DNA from: Deinococcus aquatilis DSM 23025
Lineage (GTDB): Bacteria; Deinococcota; Deinococci; Deinococcales; Deinococcaceae
Assembly: GCF_000378445.1 (NCBI RefSeq)
Contig: NZ_KB899764.1
Location: 1 to 19,767, forward strand
Length of the DNA: 19,767 bases
Reading direction: 5' to 3'
Of the stretch, positions 7,012 to 12,984 are shown piece after piece (the first letter of the stretch is position 1; each line of letters opens with the position of its first letter). The translations under genes were made by a program, and so were the position numbers. The notes under the pieces are model-generated. The model had not been told where the DNA came from. It saw only the letters and a program-made list of their open reading frames with translations, and searched no databases.

Positions 7012-7814
7012 GGTTCCGGCAACTTAATCGCAGTAGGCTGATTCTCTGTAACTGACCGCAAGCCCTACCGACACCGTTTTTCACTGAGCATCATTCGGCA
7101 CGCCCTTTGGCTTTATCACCGCTTCCCTTTGAGCGAGCGCGATGTTCAGGAATTGCTGCACCAGCGCGGCCCAACAGGTCAGTCACGAGACCCTGCGCCA
7201 GTGGAACATCCCTTTCGCCCCACTCCTCACCGAGGAGCTGCGCCACCGGAAACCCTGGCGGGGTTCTCGGTGGTTCCTGGATGAGGTGGGTGTCGATATG
7301 GCGGGCAAAAAATACTGGCTGTGGTGGGCCGCCCTAGAATCCGGTGCAGTGCTCGACATCCTCTTGCAACCTCACCGGAACGCTGATGCAGCCAAGACCT
7401 TCTTTGAGCGTCTGTTGATCAACTCTGCCGTCCCAGAGGTCATCCAAACGGACAACCTCTGAAGTTACGGGGCGGCTATTCGAGCGCTTCCTGTGCTCCA
7501 CAGCGTTGAGCACAGCCAGGTCATTTCCGCTGCGCGCTGCAATAACCTGATTGAACAGTCTCACCGGCCCACCCGGGATCTGGAACGAAGTCAGCGAGGC
7601 TTCAAGAAACCCCGAAGGGCACAAGAATTTCTGGCTCTGCACGCCCGCGTTTCGAACCTTCACCAACGCACTCGAACGACCGTCCCCGCTCGCAATCGAA
7701 GAACGCATCAGTCGAAGGCCCACCTGACCTGGCAACGCGCCGTGGATGCGGCGGTCTGAAGTTCAGACCGCTGCTGGTGAGATCTGGCCTGCTCGAGATT
7801 AAGTTGCCAGAACC
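7012..7814 (+). mobile_element. Complete but inactivated IS6-family element
   Basis: The ends are GGTTCCGGCAACTTAATC (7012-7029) and GATTAAGTTGCCAGAACC (7797-7814), inverted repeats matching at 17 of 18 positions. The 803-bp length is normal for IS6. Inside lies one transposase gene with a frameshift and a nonsense codon. The flanking 8 bp (AGTGTGGC left, CTTCCCCA right) do not match, so no target duplication survives. This is common for IS6 elements after cointegrate recombination or deletion between copies. Confidence 0.85.
7048..7759 (+). pseudogene. IS6-family DDE transposase, frameshift plus nonsense
   Basis: The N-terminal part reads TDRKPYRHRFSLSIIRHALW and LYHRFPLSERDVQELLHQRG in one frame from 7048, where ATG appears to have become GTA. 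Near 7170 the frame shifts to QQVSHETLRQWNIPFAPLL, RWFLDEVGVDMAGKKYWLWW (first catalytic Asp at 7280-7282) and VPEVIQTDNL (second Asp). TGA at 7460-7462 replaces what is probably CGA. The same frame then resumes with SYGAAIRALPVLHSVEH and RCNNLIEQSHRPTRDLERSQ, the latter holding the catalytic Glu. Order and motifs match IS6 throughout, and the restored length of ~235 residues is usual. Inactive. Confidence 0.9.
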
Positions 7815-7954
7815 CTTCCCCACAAGCTTCGGCTGAACTGAAGCTTCCCATCAAGCCACAGCGCCCTGTCATGATTCCTGATCGACAGGTTTTGTGTTGG
7901 GAGTTTCGTCATCATTGTCACCGTTTTCAGGGAGAACCGTGAAAATACACTCCC

Positions 7955-8209
7955 ATGCCACAACTGAATATCCAGACCCTGCGAGAAGTAGACACCGACG
8001 TCCAGCAGCGTCAGCTCCGGCTGACGCTACCCGCGATCACAGTGAGTGAATGGGCCAAGCTCCACGGCTATGGACGTTCCACGGCGCTCCGGTGGGCGGC
8101 CCAAGGCCAGCTCAAGGCTTGGCGCAGCGGAGCAACGTGGTTGTGTAAGCCAGATACTCCCAAGCCCCTCACTGCGCCTGATCAACGGCACCAGAGGCCA
8201 AGGAAGTAA
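7955..8209 (+). CDS. Small excisionase-like helix-turn-helix protein
   Basis: An 84-residue basic protein. Residues about 27-65 (ITVSEWAKLHGYGRSTALRW then AAQGQLKAWRSGATWLCKPD) have the layout of MerR/excisionase-type HTH domains (HTH_17). There is a helix-turn-helix, then a short wing around a conserved-looking W-R-x-G. The N-terminal 26 residues and the basic tail are not recognised. GGGAGAA lies about 20 nt before ATG, too far for an ideal Shine-Dalgarno, so initiation may be weak or leaderless. It follows a dead IS6 element and could be a remnant of a mobile element's control gene. Target unknown. Confidence 0.55.
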   Translation: MPQLNIQTLREVDTDVQQRQLRLTLPAITVSEWAKLHGYGRSTALRWAAQGQLKAWRSGATWLCKPDTPKPLTAPDQRHQRPRK

Positions 8210-8294
8210 GACCCTTCCACAGACGGGAAGTCGGATACAGAGGTCAAAAAACCGTCTCCCACGCATGAGCAGGTCTCCCCATCCTCCACAACAC

Positions 8295-8326
8295 CCCGTC
8301 CCTCAGTGGACGGGTCCTTTGTTTCA
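8295..8326 (+). terminator. Probable terminator for the small HTH gene
   Basis: CCCGTCC (8295-8301) pairs with GGACGGG (8308-8314) around CTCAGT, followed by TCCTTTGTTTC. It lies about 85 bp after the stop at 8209 and just inside the convergent gap before the minus-strand gene. The U-run is imperfect. Confidence 0.5.
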
Positions 8327-8566
8327 GGTCTCGCGCCGACTTTCCTGCCACAGCCACCAGCCCTCTTGAATGACTCGCCACATTCCACAACATATGATCA
8401 CCAGGACGGCTCCCCAAGTTGCTGTCCAAGACCAGTCCTGTTCAACCACTGAGCGCACCAGTTCATCGCCCAAAGTCCACAGGAGCCAGCCAGACAACGG
8501 CACACCAATCAGCCCCAATACGATCAGGACACGAATGATTTTCAGACTGATGTCTCCCCGGACCAT
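8324..8566 (-). CDS. Small two-helix membrane protein, unknown function
   Basis: The ATG 8566 frame begins MVRGDISLKIIRVLIVLGLI and has two hydrophobic segments, about residues 8-32 and 45-65 (TWGAVLVIICCGMW). A Trp-rich end reads VIQEGWWLWQESRRET, and a charged linker (DELVRSVVEQDWS) lies between the helices. The frame stays open to a TTG at 8593, adding MQISATLSA; neither start has a clear Shine-Dalgarno. The alternation of hydrophobic and charged stretches argues for a true gene, but family and role are unknown. An imperfect hairpin lies 48 bp upstream of the ATG. Confidence 0.45.
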   Translation of the reverse strand: MVRGDISLKIIRVLIVLGLIGVPLSGWLLWTLGDELVRSVVEQDWSWTATWGAVLVIICCGMWRVIQEGWWLWQESRRET

Positions 8567-8613
8567 GGCGGACAGAGTAGCCGAGATCTGCAACCCAAGA
8601 CAGAAGAAATGCC

Positions 8614-8640
8614 CACACTGAAATCAGGGATTCAGCTGTG
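8614..8640. repeat. Imperfect hairpin upstream of the small membrane protein
   Basis: CACACTGAAATC (8614-8625) faces GATTCAGCTGTG (8629-8640) across three bases. The arms pair almost fully if one base on each side is bulged. It could be an operator or 5' leader structure for the minus-strand gene. No T-tract marks it as a terminator. Confidence 0.35.
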
Positions 8641-8784
8641 TTCTGGACAGGGTCACCACACTCCAGGTCCATCGACCATGTGATTTGAGAGCAGGAGAGC
8701 TTTTAGACACCTGGCAAGGTTAGCTTCTGCATTCTTTCGACACTTTCGCAGCTAGGTTGGATGTAGCCCTGCCATGGCCGCTGC

Positions 8785-8925
8785 TCAAGCGTTCCTCGCG
8801 CACAGGTCCAGCGGCGGTGCAGCGGTGAGAATCCCTTTCTGGATCAGGTCTTCCTGCAGGAGGCGCAGCTGCGCTTGGTTGGCGGCCTGGTGGGCGTCGT
8901 GCGAACTCACGGCCTGAGCCTGCCA
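8785..8925 (-). pseudogene. 3' end of an unrecognised gene
   Basis: The minus frame reads HVWQAQAVSSHDAHQAANQA and QLRLLQEDLIQKGILTAAPP, ending LDLCARNA at TGA 8785. Codons are strongly GC-biased at the third position (runs such as CAG GCC GCC AAC, CTG CGC CTC CTG CAG), a coding signature. Farther upstream the frame runs into the hairpin repeat at 8970-8997, which is unlikely to be coding. No plausible start with a ribosome-binding site is present. I read it as a C-terminal remnant. The helical, Gln/Ala-rich character gives no function. Confidence 0.3.
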
Positions 8926-8969
8926 CACATGGATGAGCGGTGTGACCGGAGTTGACCAGAAGGAAAAAT

Positions 8970-8997
8970 CCCCCACCTGCCCGCCGAAGCTGGGGCG
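8970..8997 (-). repeat. Hairpin repeat, copy A, likely terminator of response regulator 1
   Basis: A 28-bp element about 45 bp after the response regulator stop. Minus-strand core CCCCAGCTTCGGCGGGCAGG can fold (CCCGCC with GGCGGG, or outer C-run with G-run) and is followed on that strand by ATTTTT. Copies B (9599-9626) and C (10163-10190) align with it without gaps; A and C agree at 23 of 28 positions. Confidence 0.6.
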
Positions 8998-9041
8998 GGG
9001 GCATGTCAGTCCCAACTCAATCACCAGGGATGTTCAGGTCT

Positions 9042-9479
9042 TCAGCGCGTCGTCCGCTTGGAGCGGTGCGGCAAGTGGGCGCCGCTCCAGAACAGGATAA
9101 AGGTCTCCACCTGCTTTAAGAACAGCGGAAAGTCCGGTGATTTGAGCAAGTACGCACTGGCCTGCAGGGTGTAGGCCTGAGTCACGTCTGCCTCGGCGTG
9201 CGACGTACTGAACATCACCACCGGCAGGAGCAGCAACTTCGGATCGTCTTTCAAGGCAGAGAGCACCTCGAAGCCGCCCATCACGGGCATGTTGATGTCC
9301 AGCAAAATCACGTCTGGCAGCACCGCCTCAGGGGAACGGAGACGGGCCAGGGCCTCCGGACCACTTGAAGCCATGGTCAGGGTGCAGATCAGGTCATCGG
9401 TGAGGGCAAACGCTTCTTCAGCCAGCAGGCGCTCAGTGGCATTGTCATCAATCAGCAGGACTCGCAGTGCACGGGTCAT
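9042..9479 (-). CDS. Rcp1-like single-domain response regulator, copy 1
   Basis: A 145-residue receiver domain with no output domain. Acidic pair D11/D12 (VLLIDDNATE), phospho-acceptor D61 (VILLDINMPVMGG), hydroxyl S91 after beta-4 (VVMFSTSHAE) and K113 (AYLLKSPDFP) are all present. Single-domain regulators of this type commonly pair with bacteriophytochrome or membrane hybrid kinases and pass phosphate on or bind kinases directly. AAGG lies about 9 nt before ATG. It is about 70% identical by eye to the next gene (9664-10128), with the strongest match from RALRVLLIDD through FALTDDLICTLT, so the pair is a tandem duplication. No kinase is intact next to it; a kinase fragment lies at about 10611-10720. 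Confidence 0.9.
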   Translation of the reverse strand: MTRALRVLLIDDNATERLLAEEAFALTDDLICTLTMASSGPEALARLRSPEAVLPDVILLDINMPVMGGFEVLSALKDDPKLLLLPVVMFSTSHAEADVTQAYTLQASAYLLKSPDFPLFLKQVETFILFWSGAHLPHRSKRTTR

Positions 9480-9598
9480 GAGAGGGCCTTAAAGAGCAAG
9501 ATGAAGATACACATTCGCACCACTGTAGCCTGAAGAGGTGGAGCTCAGGCTCGGTCTGCCCTCTCGACCCTCTTGCAGGGAGGGGAAAACCACGAGGG

Positions 9599-9626
9599 TC
9601 CCCGCCGGCCAGCCGAAGCTGGGGCG
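9599..9626 (-). repeat. Hairpin repeat, copy B, between the two response regulators
   Basis: On the minus strand CCAGC-TTCG-GCTGG forms a stem closed by a UUCG tetraloop, inside a longer element ending GGCCGGCGGGGA. It begins about 38 bp after the stop of response regulator 2. A weaker T-run (GGTTTTCC) lies 13 bp farther on. Confidence 0.6.
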
Positions 9627-9663
9627 TTGGGCTGGAGCTATCGCGCGCGGGAGCACGCTCTTC

Positions 9664-10128
9664 TCAGTCACGGGGCACATTTAACCGGAGAGGTGAGCTG
9701 GTGCGACTCCAGAAGCGGATGAACGCCTCTACTTGTTCCAAAAAGGAATAAAACGCGGGCGACTTGAGCAGGTACGCCGTGGCGTGGAGGGTATACGCCT
9801 GCGTGACGTCTTCCTGACTCCGCGAGGCCGTGAACATCACGACCGGCAGTACGGCCAGCTGTGAGTCGGCTTTGAGGGCGGCGAGAACCTCGAAACCGCT
9901 CATGAGCGGCATATTGATGTCCAAGAGAATGACGTCGGGCAGCACGGCGTCAGGGGTCCTCAGGCGAGCCAGGGCCTCAGCACCCCCAGGGGCAGTGGTC
10001 AGCGTGCAGATGAGGTCGTCAGTGAGCGCAAAGGCTTCTTCGACCAAGAGCCGATCGGTGGCACTGTCGTCAATGAGCAAGACTCGAAGCGCACGGCTCG
10101 CGGGATGAGCAGAGGGGTCAGGGAGCAC
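9664..10128 (-). CDS. Rcp1-like single-domain response regulator, copy 2
   Basis: A 154-residue receiver-only protein, paralogous to the gene at 9042-9479. Acidic pair D20/D21 (VLLIDDSATD), phospho-acceptor D70 (VILLDINMPLMSG), the hydroxyl in VVMFTASRSQ and K122 (AYLLKSPAFY) are all present, so it should be phosphorylatable. The start is taken as GTG 10128, giving an extra N-terminal stretch (MLPDPSAHPAS) before the conserved RALRVLLIDD. No strong Shine-Dalgarno is visible and no ATG lies nearer the domain. Same strand as copy 1, 184 bp apart with hairpin repeat B between. Divergence is spread along the protein while all key residues are kept, so both copies have been under selection. Confidence 0.88.
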   Translation of the reverse strand: MLPDPSAHPASRALRVLLIDDSATDRLLVEEAFALTDDLICTLTTAPGGAEALARLRTPDAVLPDVILLDINMPLMSGFEVLAALKADSQLAVLPVVMFTASRSQEDVTQAYTLHATAYLLKSPAFYSFLEQVEAFIRFWSRTSSPLRLNVPRD

Positions 10129-10162
10129 CAGAACAATGTATTGCCTCTGGATGAAGGGGCGG

Positions 10163-10190
10163 CCCCCGCCTGCCAGCCAAAGCTGGAGCC
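10163..10190 (-). repeat. Hairpin repeat, copy C, upstream of response regulator 2
   Basis: On the minus strand CCAGC-TTTG-GCTGG is followed by CAGGCGGGGG, the same element with one loop base changed. It lies about 17 bp after the end of the methyltransferase remnant and upstream of the GTG start of response regulator 2. There is no T-run, so this copy is not a simple terminator. Confidence 0.55.
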
Positions 10191-10206
10191 GGAACGTCGT
10201 CAGGTT

Positions 10207-10536
10207 TTAAACTGAAGCCGTAGCCCGCTCCAGATTCAGCGCCAGCAACCGGGCCAGCACTTCGTCTTCGGTCAGCGGCCACTCCCATCCGTAAGCGGCG
10301 GCCACGGCATGGTCGAGGTGAGCATGAGCAGTGACCAGTGCAGAGACGGGATGGGCCGAGTTGGGCTTCTCGCGCAGGCCCACCACCATGTTGTAGAGGT
10401 TGTGTTGCCTTAACTTGGCCCATGGCAGAGGGAGGGCAGTCTCCACCTCCTCCCAGAGATCGAAGTGGAAGAACAGCAGGACGTGCAGGCTGACGCCCCA
10501 GAACGCTCGCTGCTCAGGTGACGAGTAGGCTCTCAA
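10207..10536 (-). pseudogene. C-terminal remnant of a class I DNA methyltransferase
   Basis: The end of the frame, LDHAVAAAYGWEWPLTEDEV then LARLLALNLERATASV, preceded by LRQHNLYNMVVGLREK, matches the C-terminus of large adenine-type DNA methyltransferases. These are the MmeI/type IIL or YeeA-like proteins, whose ends typically read LTNLYN…HRALDEAVWAAYGWP…EEILARLLALNLER. The catalytic SAM-binding and NPPY motifs are not in the window, and the sequence upstream of about 10,500 belongs to other fragments. The ATG-like start at 10536 is not meaningful. This is the tail of a lost restriction-modification enzyme, about 60-100 residues of more than 800. Confidence 0.6.
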
Positions 10537-10600
10537 TCACTTTGACCACGCGCCGAGCCCGGGTCTCTGGGTTGGCGGTTCCCTCGACACTCAGGACATG
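10514..10600 (-). pseudogene. Possible C-terminal scrap of a YdeI/OmdA-like protein
   Basis: In the frame ending at TGA 10514-10516 the translation is VEGTANPETRARRVVKVIES LLVT. The ETRARR segment followed by a short helix resembles the end of YdeI/OmdA-family proteins. About 27 codons only, wedged between two other gene tails; the match is short and could be chance. Confidence 0.2.
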
Positions 10601-10610
10601 TTGGCGTTGG

Positions 10611-10720
10611 CAGATCGTCGACCAGCCGTTTCATGTGCTCCCCGCCGTCAACAATCTGCCGGAGGTACTGGAGTGTGGACCCAAAAGCACCGCGCTCCAG
10701 ACGCCTGTATTCTGACATCC
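10611..10720 (-). pseudogene. Fragment of a second histidine kinase (HisKA helix 2)
   Basis: The frame encodes LQYLRQIVDGGEHMKRLVDD, which lines up with YLHQIHAGGQHMKQLVDDLL in the HisKA region of the intact kinase at 2388-4034. The nucleotides are visibly related too (TTTCATGTGCT shared on the plus strand). The preceding ERGAF segment fits the linker. Upstream it is cut by the plus-strand transposase from about 10,710; downstream it loses similarity after LVDDL. It looks like the original kinase of the two adjacent response regulators, destroyed by insertion and deletion; that is inference. Confidence 0.55.
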
Positions 10721-11668
10721 TCACGTGCTTTTCAAGGTCGCAGCACCGGGCCTCATTCAAGGTGTTTCTTGATCTGCTTCTGGATGGTTCTGGCCGCTCC
10801 CTGCCAGTACGGGCCACCGTCAAATCACCGGCGGCCATCAGCCGCTTTCTGAATCACGCTGCGTGGAACAATCGGCAGTTCTGCCGGGTGATGCGTCAGC
10901 ACGCCTTGCAGCTACTGCGGAGCGGATGGCGAATTCGGCCTCATCAGCGACCTCGACTCGACCTGTTGATCGATTTGACCAGCTTGGAGAAAAGCGGCAA
11001 GTTCGCTGACCTTGCCGACTGGATGCACACCTTCAACAGCGTTCACGGCGTCCATCTGATGGTGCTGTACCTGTGTTGTGGTCAACTCCGGTTGCCTTGG
11101 GCGGTTCAGGTGTGGCGGGGGAAAGGGACGCCTTCCCCTGCACAACTGGCCCTGAAGTTGCTCCGTACCGTTCCTCCTGTGCTGCTGTCAGGCAAGCGGC
11201 GTCCCCGTCTGCATGCAGATGGGGGGGTTGAGAGCATCGAATTTATTCAAGGTGTGCTCGCTCACGGCCTAAACATTGTGGTGGGTGTCCGTTTTACACG
11301 CAAGTTCGAGGCATGGCCGTCAGGCACGCGATCTCATGGTCAGAGGCGAGTTGGTCAAGCCCTGTGGACTTGACCAAATCATGTGTGTCTCTTGGGTCTG
11401 GCTGCACCGCAACCACGAGCCGGAACAACGCTTTGTGATGTCCAACCTTAATCTCGGCGGCGTGTATCTGGCAAGGGTCGGGAAAGGGCGCGAGCGGGTT
11501 GAAGCCTCGTTCAAAACCATCAAGGGGCTCTTTGGACTTGAAGGCTTTGCTCAACACAGCAAACAGGGCGTATTTCGCTGGTGGTGCCTCTTCACGTTGG
11601 CCTTTTTCCTCTGTCATTTCCAAGATCTGGATAGCCCCGTGAGGACACCACAGGTCTGGCCAAATTAG
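10700..11668 (+). pseudogene. IS4-superfamily-like DDE transposase, frameshifted
   Basis: The first part reads FKVFLDLLLDGSG, AAISRFLNHAAWNNRQFC and PRLDLLIDLTSLEKSGKF (first Asp), then PRLHADGGVESIEFIQGVL (second Asp). Near 11,305 the frame shifts and continues RHGRQARDLMVRGELVKPCG, then VGKGRERVEASFKTIKGLFG (catalytic Glu) and FRWWCLFTLAFFLCH to TAG 11666-11668. This is the DDE order with the Y/R-E-x(6)-K-type signature of IS4-like enzymes. The exact IS family cannot be fixed from sequence alone. No start codon with ribosome-binding site is visible near 10,700, because the sequence there is antisense to a kinase fragment, so the 5' end may be trimmed. One frameshift makes it inactive. Confidence 0.7.
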
Positions 11669-11678
11669 GGAGGCTTGG

Positions 11679-11704
11679 CGAGAACCCTGCGGTTCTCGTT
11701 CGTT
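11679..11704 (+). terminator. Stem-loop after the transposase remnant
   Basis: CGAGAACC (11679-11686) pairs with CGAACCTT-type partner GGTTCTCG (11691-11698) around CTGC, followed by TTCGTT. An 8-bp perfect stem with a poor U-run, 11 bp after the transposase stop. It may be a weak terminator, or part of the element's right end. Confidence 0.45.
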
Positions 11705-11825
11705 CCAGAGGTGCGTCGCTAGGCGCTTTTACTCGATTTAGCTGCCATCGACGCCTTCCAGCACGCACAAAACTGCATCAAGACTTAAATCGTAAGATGT
11801 CAGTCAACTCCAAAGAAGTCGTGAC
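11705..11825. other. Intergenic spacer before the sugar operon
   Basis: No gene or clear repeat seen. AAGTCGTGACTT at about 11,816-11,827, a short palindrome, overlaps the proposed -35 box of the operon promoter. Confidence 0.3.
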
Positions 11826-11854
11826 TTGACGGCCGTCTTCGATCATGGTACGGT
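11826..11854 (+). promoter_or_regulatory. Proposed promoter of the LacI-type regulator gene
   Basis: TTGACG (11826-11831), a 17-bp spacer and TACGGT (11849-11854) place transcription start near 11,861. The palindromic operator at 11865-11876 then covers the first transcribed bases, where a repressor would block clearance. Confidence 0.5.
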
Positions 11855-11864
11855 CAAATGACAA

Positions 11865-11876
11865 GATAACGTTATC
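11865..11876. promoter_or_regulatory. Operator O1, perfect palindrome for the LacI-type repressor
   Basis: GATAACGTTATC is a perfect 12-bp palindrome with the central CG step typical of LacI/GalR-family sites. Its right half with flank (CGTTATCC) recurs in the site at 12936-12951. Location after the promoter suggests autorepression. Confidence 0.7.
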
Positions 11877-11886
11877 CGAGGTTAAG

Positions 11887-12921
11887 ATGTCTAGGACTCC
11901 AAAGCTGTCCGATGTCGCTCAACATGCCGGGGTTTCTGTACCGACGGTGAGCCGGGTTCTCCGGGAGGTGCGCAATGTCGATCCCGAACTTAAAGACCGT
12001 GTGCTGCTGTCGGTCAAAGCCTTGGGGTATCAGCCCAACCGCTTGGCCAAAAGTCTCCGGGAACAGCGGACTGGCATTATCGGGTACCTGAGTGCTGGCG
12101 ACATCGCCACCTTTCATCACATTCTCGCGCAGGGCATTCAGAACGCAGCACTTGACCACGGGTACGCAGTAGTTACCGGGCACGGCAGCACGCTGGAGCG
12201 TGAAATGATGTACGCCAAAATTTTCAGCGGGTATCAGGTCGATGGACTGGTCGTCATTCCTTCGTCCACTGGGGATCCCTACTTGGAAGAACTCGCCCAG
12301 CAGATTCCCGTGGTCGAAGTGGACCGAACCTTCGGAGCCTACAGCCGTCACAGCGTCTTGCTCGACAACCGGAGCGCAGTTGCAGGCGCCGTCGACCACC
12401 TGGTGGCGTTGGGGCACCGACAGATTGGCCTGATCTACGGCAATATACCGGTCAGCACGGAAGTCGAGCGCAAGGAAGGGTTCGTCGACCGGATGCAGCA
12501 CCACGGTTTCCCCCTGCGGCCCGAGCACCTGATTTCGGACGGGTTTTCTGAGGAGGGTGGGGTCCGTGCCGCCCACCAGCTCCTCCAGCTCGGCGAACCA
12601 GTGACTGCGGTGGTCGTGACGACTAACGAGATGCTGGCCGGCGTCGTCCGGGCCATCCGGTCTCTGGGCCTCTCGATTCCCCGCGACCTGTCGCTGATCG
12701 GCATGGACGACACCCGTTGGGTACAAATGATGGAACCGCCCCTCACGGTCATGGCCCAACCCGCTTATGAGATGGGATACGAGGCGGGCCGGCTGCTGAT
12801 CCGTAGCATCCAAGACCAAGACCACGAAGAAGCGTTTCCCCGCGTGCGGCGTCTGCCCGCACAATTGATCATCCGTCAATCGACTGCTCCACCAAGGGAG
12901 GTCCCCTCTATGTCCACTTAA
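11887..12921 (+). CDS. LacI-family transcriptional repressor of the sugar operon
   Basis: A 344-residue protein. The N-terminal HTH (KLSDVAQHAGVSVPTVSRVL, residues 6-25) and hinge helix (YQPNRLAKSLREQRTGIIGY) are followed by a periplasmic-binding-protein-like effector domain. Family landmarks include VDGLVVIPSSTGD, HLVALGHRQIGLIYG, AVVVTTNEMLAGVVRAIRSL and LSLIGMDDTRW. ATG 11887 is preferred because GAGG sits 5 nt upstream and MSRTPKLSDVA is the normal family start. An in-frame ATG at 11845 would lie upstream of the -10 box, so it would not be transcribed. The gene is 63 bp from the binding-protein gene in the same direction. Context with a GH32 enzyme points to control by sucrose, fructose or a fructan-derived sugar. 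Confidence 0.92.
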   Translation: MSRTPKLSDVAQHAGVSVPTVSRVLREVRNVDPELKDRVLLSVKALGYQPNRLAKSLREQRTGIIGYLSAGDIATFHHILAQGIQNAALDHGYAVVTGHGSTLEREMMYAKIFSGYQVDGLVVIPSSTGDPYLEELAQQIPVVEVDRTFGAYSRHSVLLDNRSAVAGAVDHLVALGHRQIGLIYGNIPVSTEVERKEGFVDRMQHHGFPLRPEHLISDGFSEEGGVRAAHQLLQLGEPVTAVVVTTNEMLAGVVRAIRSLGLSIPRDLSLIGMDDTRWVQMMEPPLTVMAQPAYEMGYEAGRLLIRSIQDQDHEEAFPRVRRLPAQLIIRQSTAPPREVPSMST

Positions 12922-12935
12922 TTTTTTTCGCTTTC

Positions 12936-12951
12936 GGGAAATCGTTATCCC
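12936..12951. promoter_or_regulatory. Operator O2 before the solute-binding-protein gene
   Basis: GGGAAATCGTTATCCC is a 16-bp imperfect palindrome (6 of 8 paired positions) with a central CG. It shares CGTTATCC with the perfect site O1 and lies 34 bp before the ATG at 12985, where a structural-gene promoter is expected. No clear -35/-10 pair was resolved around it. Confidence 0.65.
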
Positions 12952-12984
12952 AACTCGCCATCTCATGTTTTGCCGGAGGAACCT

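Noticed and set aside
11845..11886. Earlier in-frame ATG for the LacI-type gene
   Set aside because: It would place translation start upstream of the proposed -10 box and adds residues that no LacI protein has; GAGG sits before ATG 11887.
11872..12966. Minus-strand frame opposite the LacI-type gene (364 codons)
   Set aside because: Antisense shadow produced by GC-rich codons; the plus strand encodes a full LacI protein.
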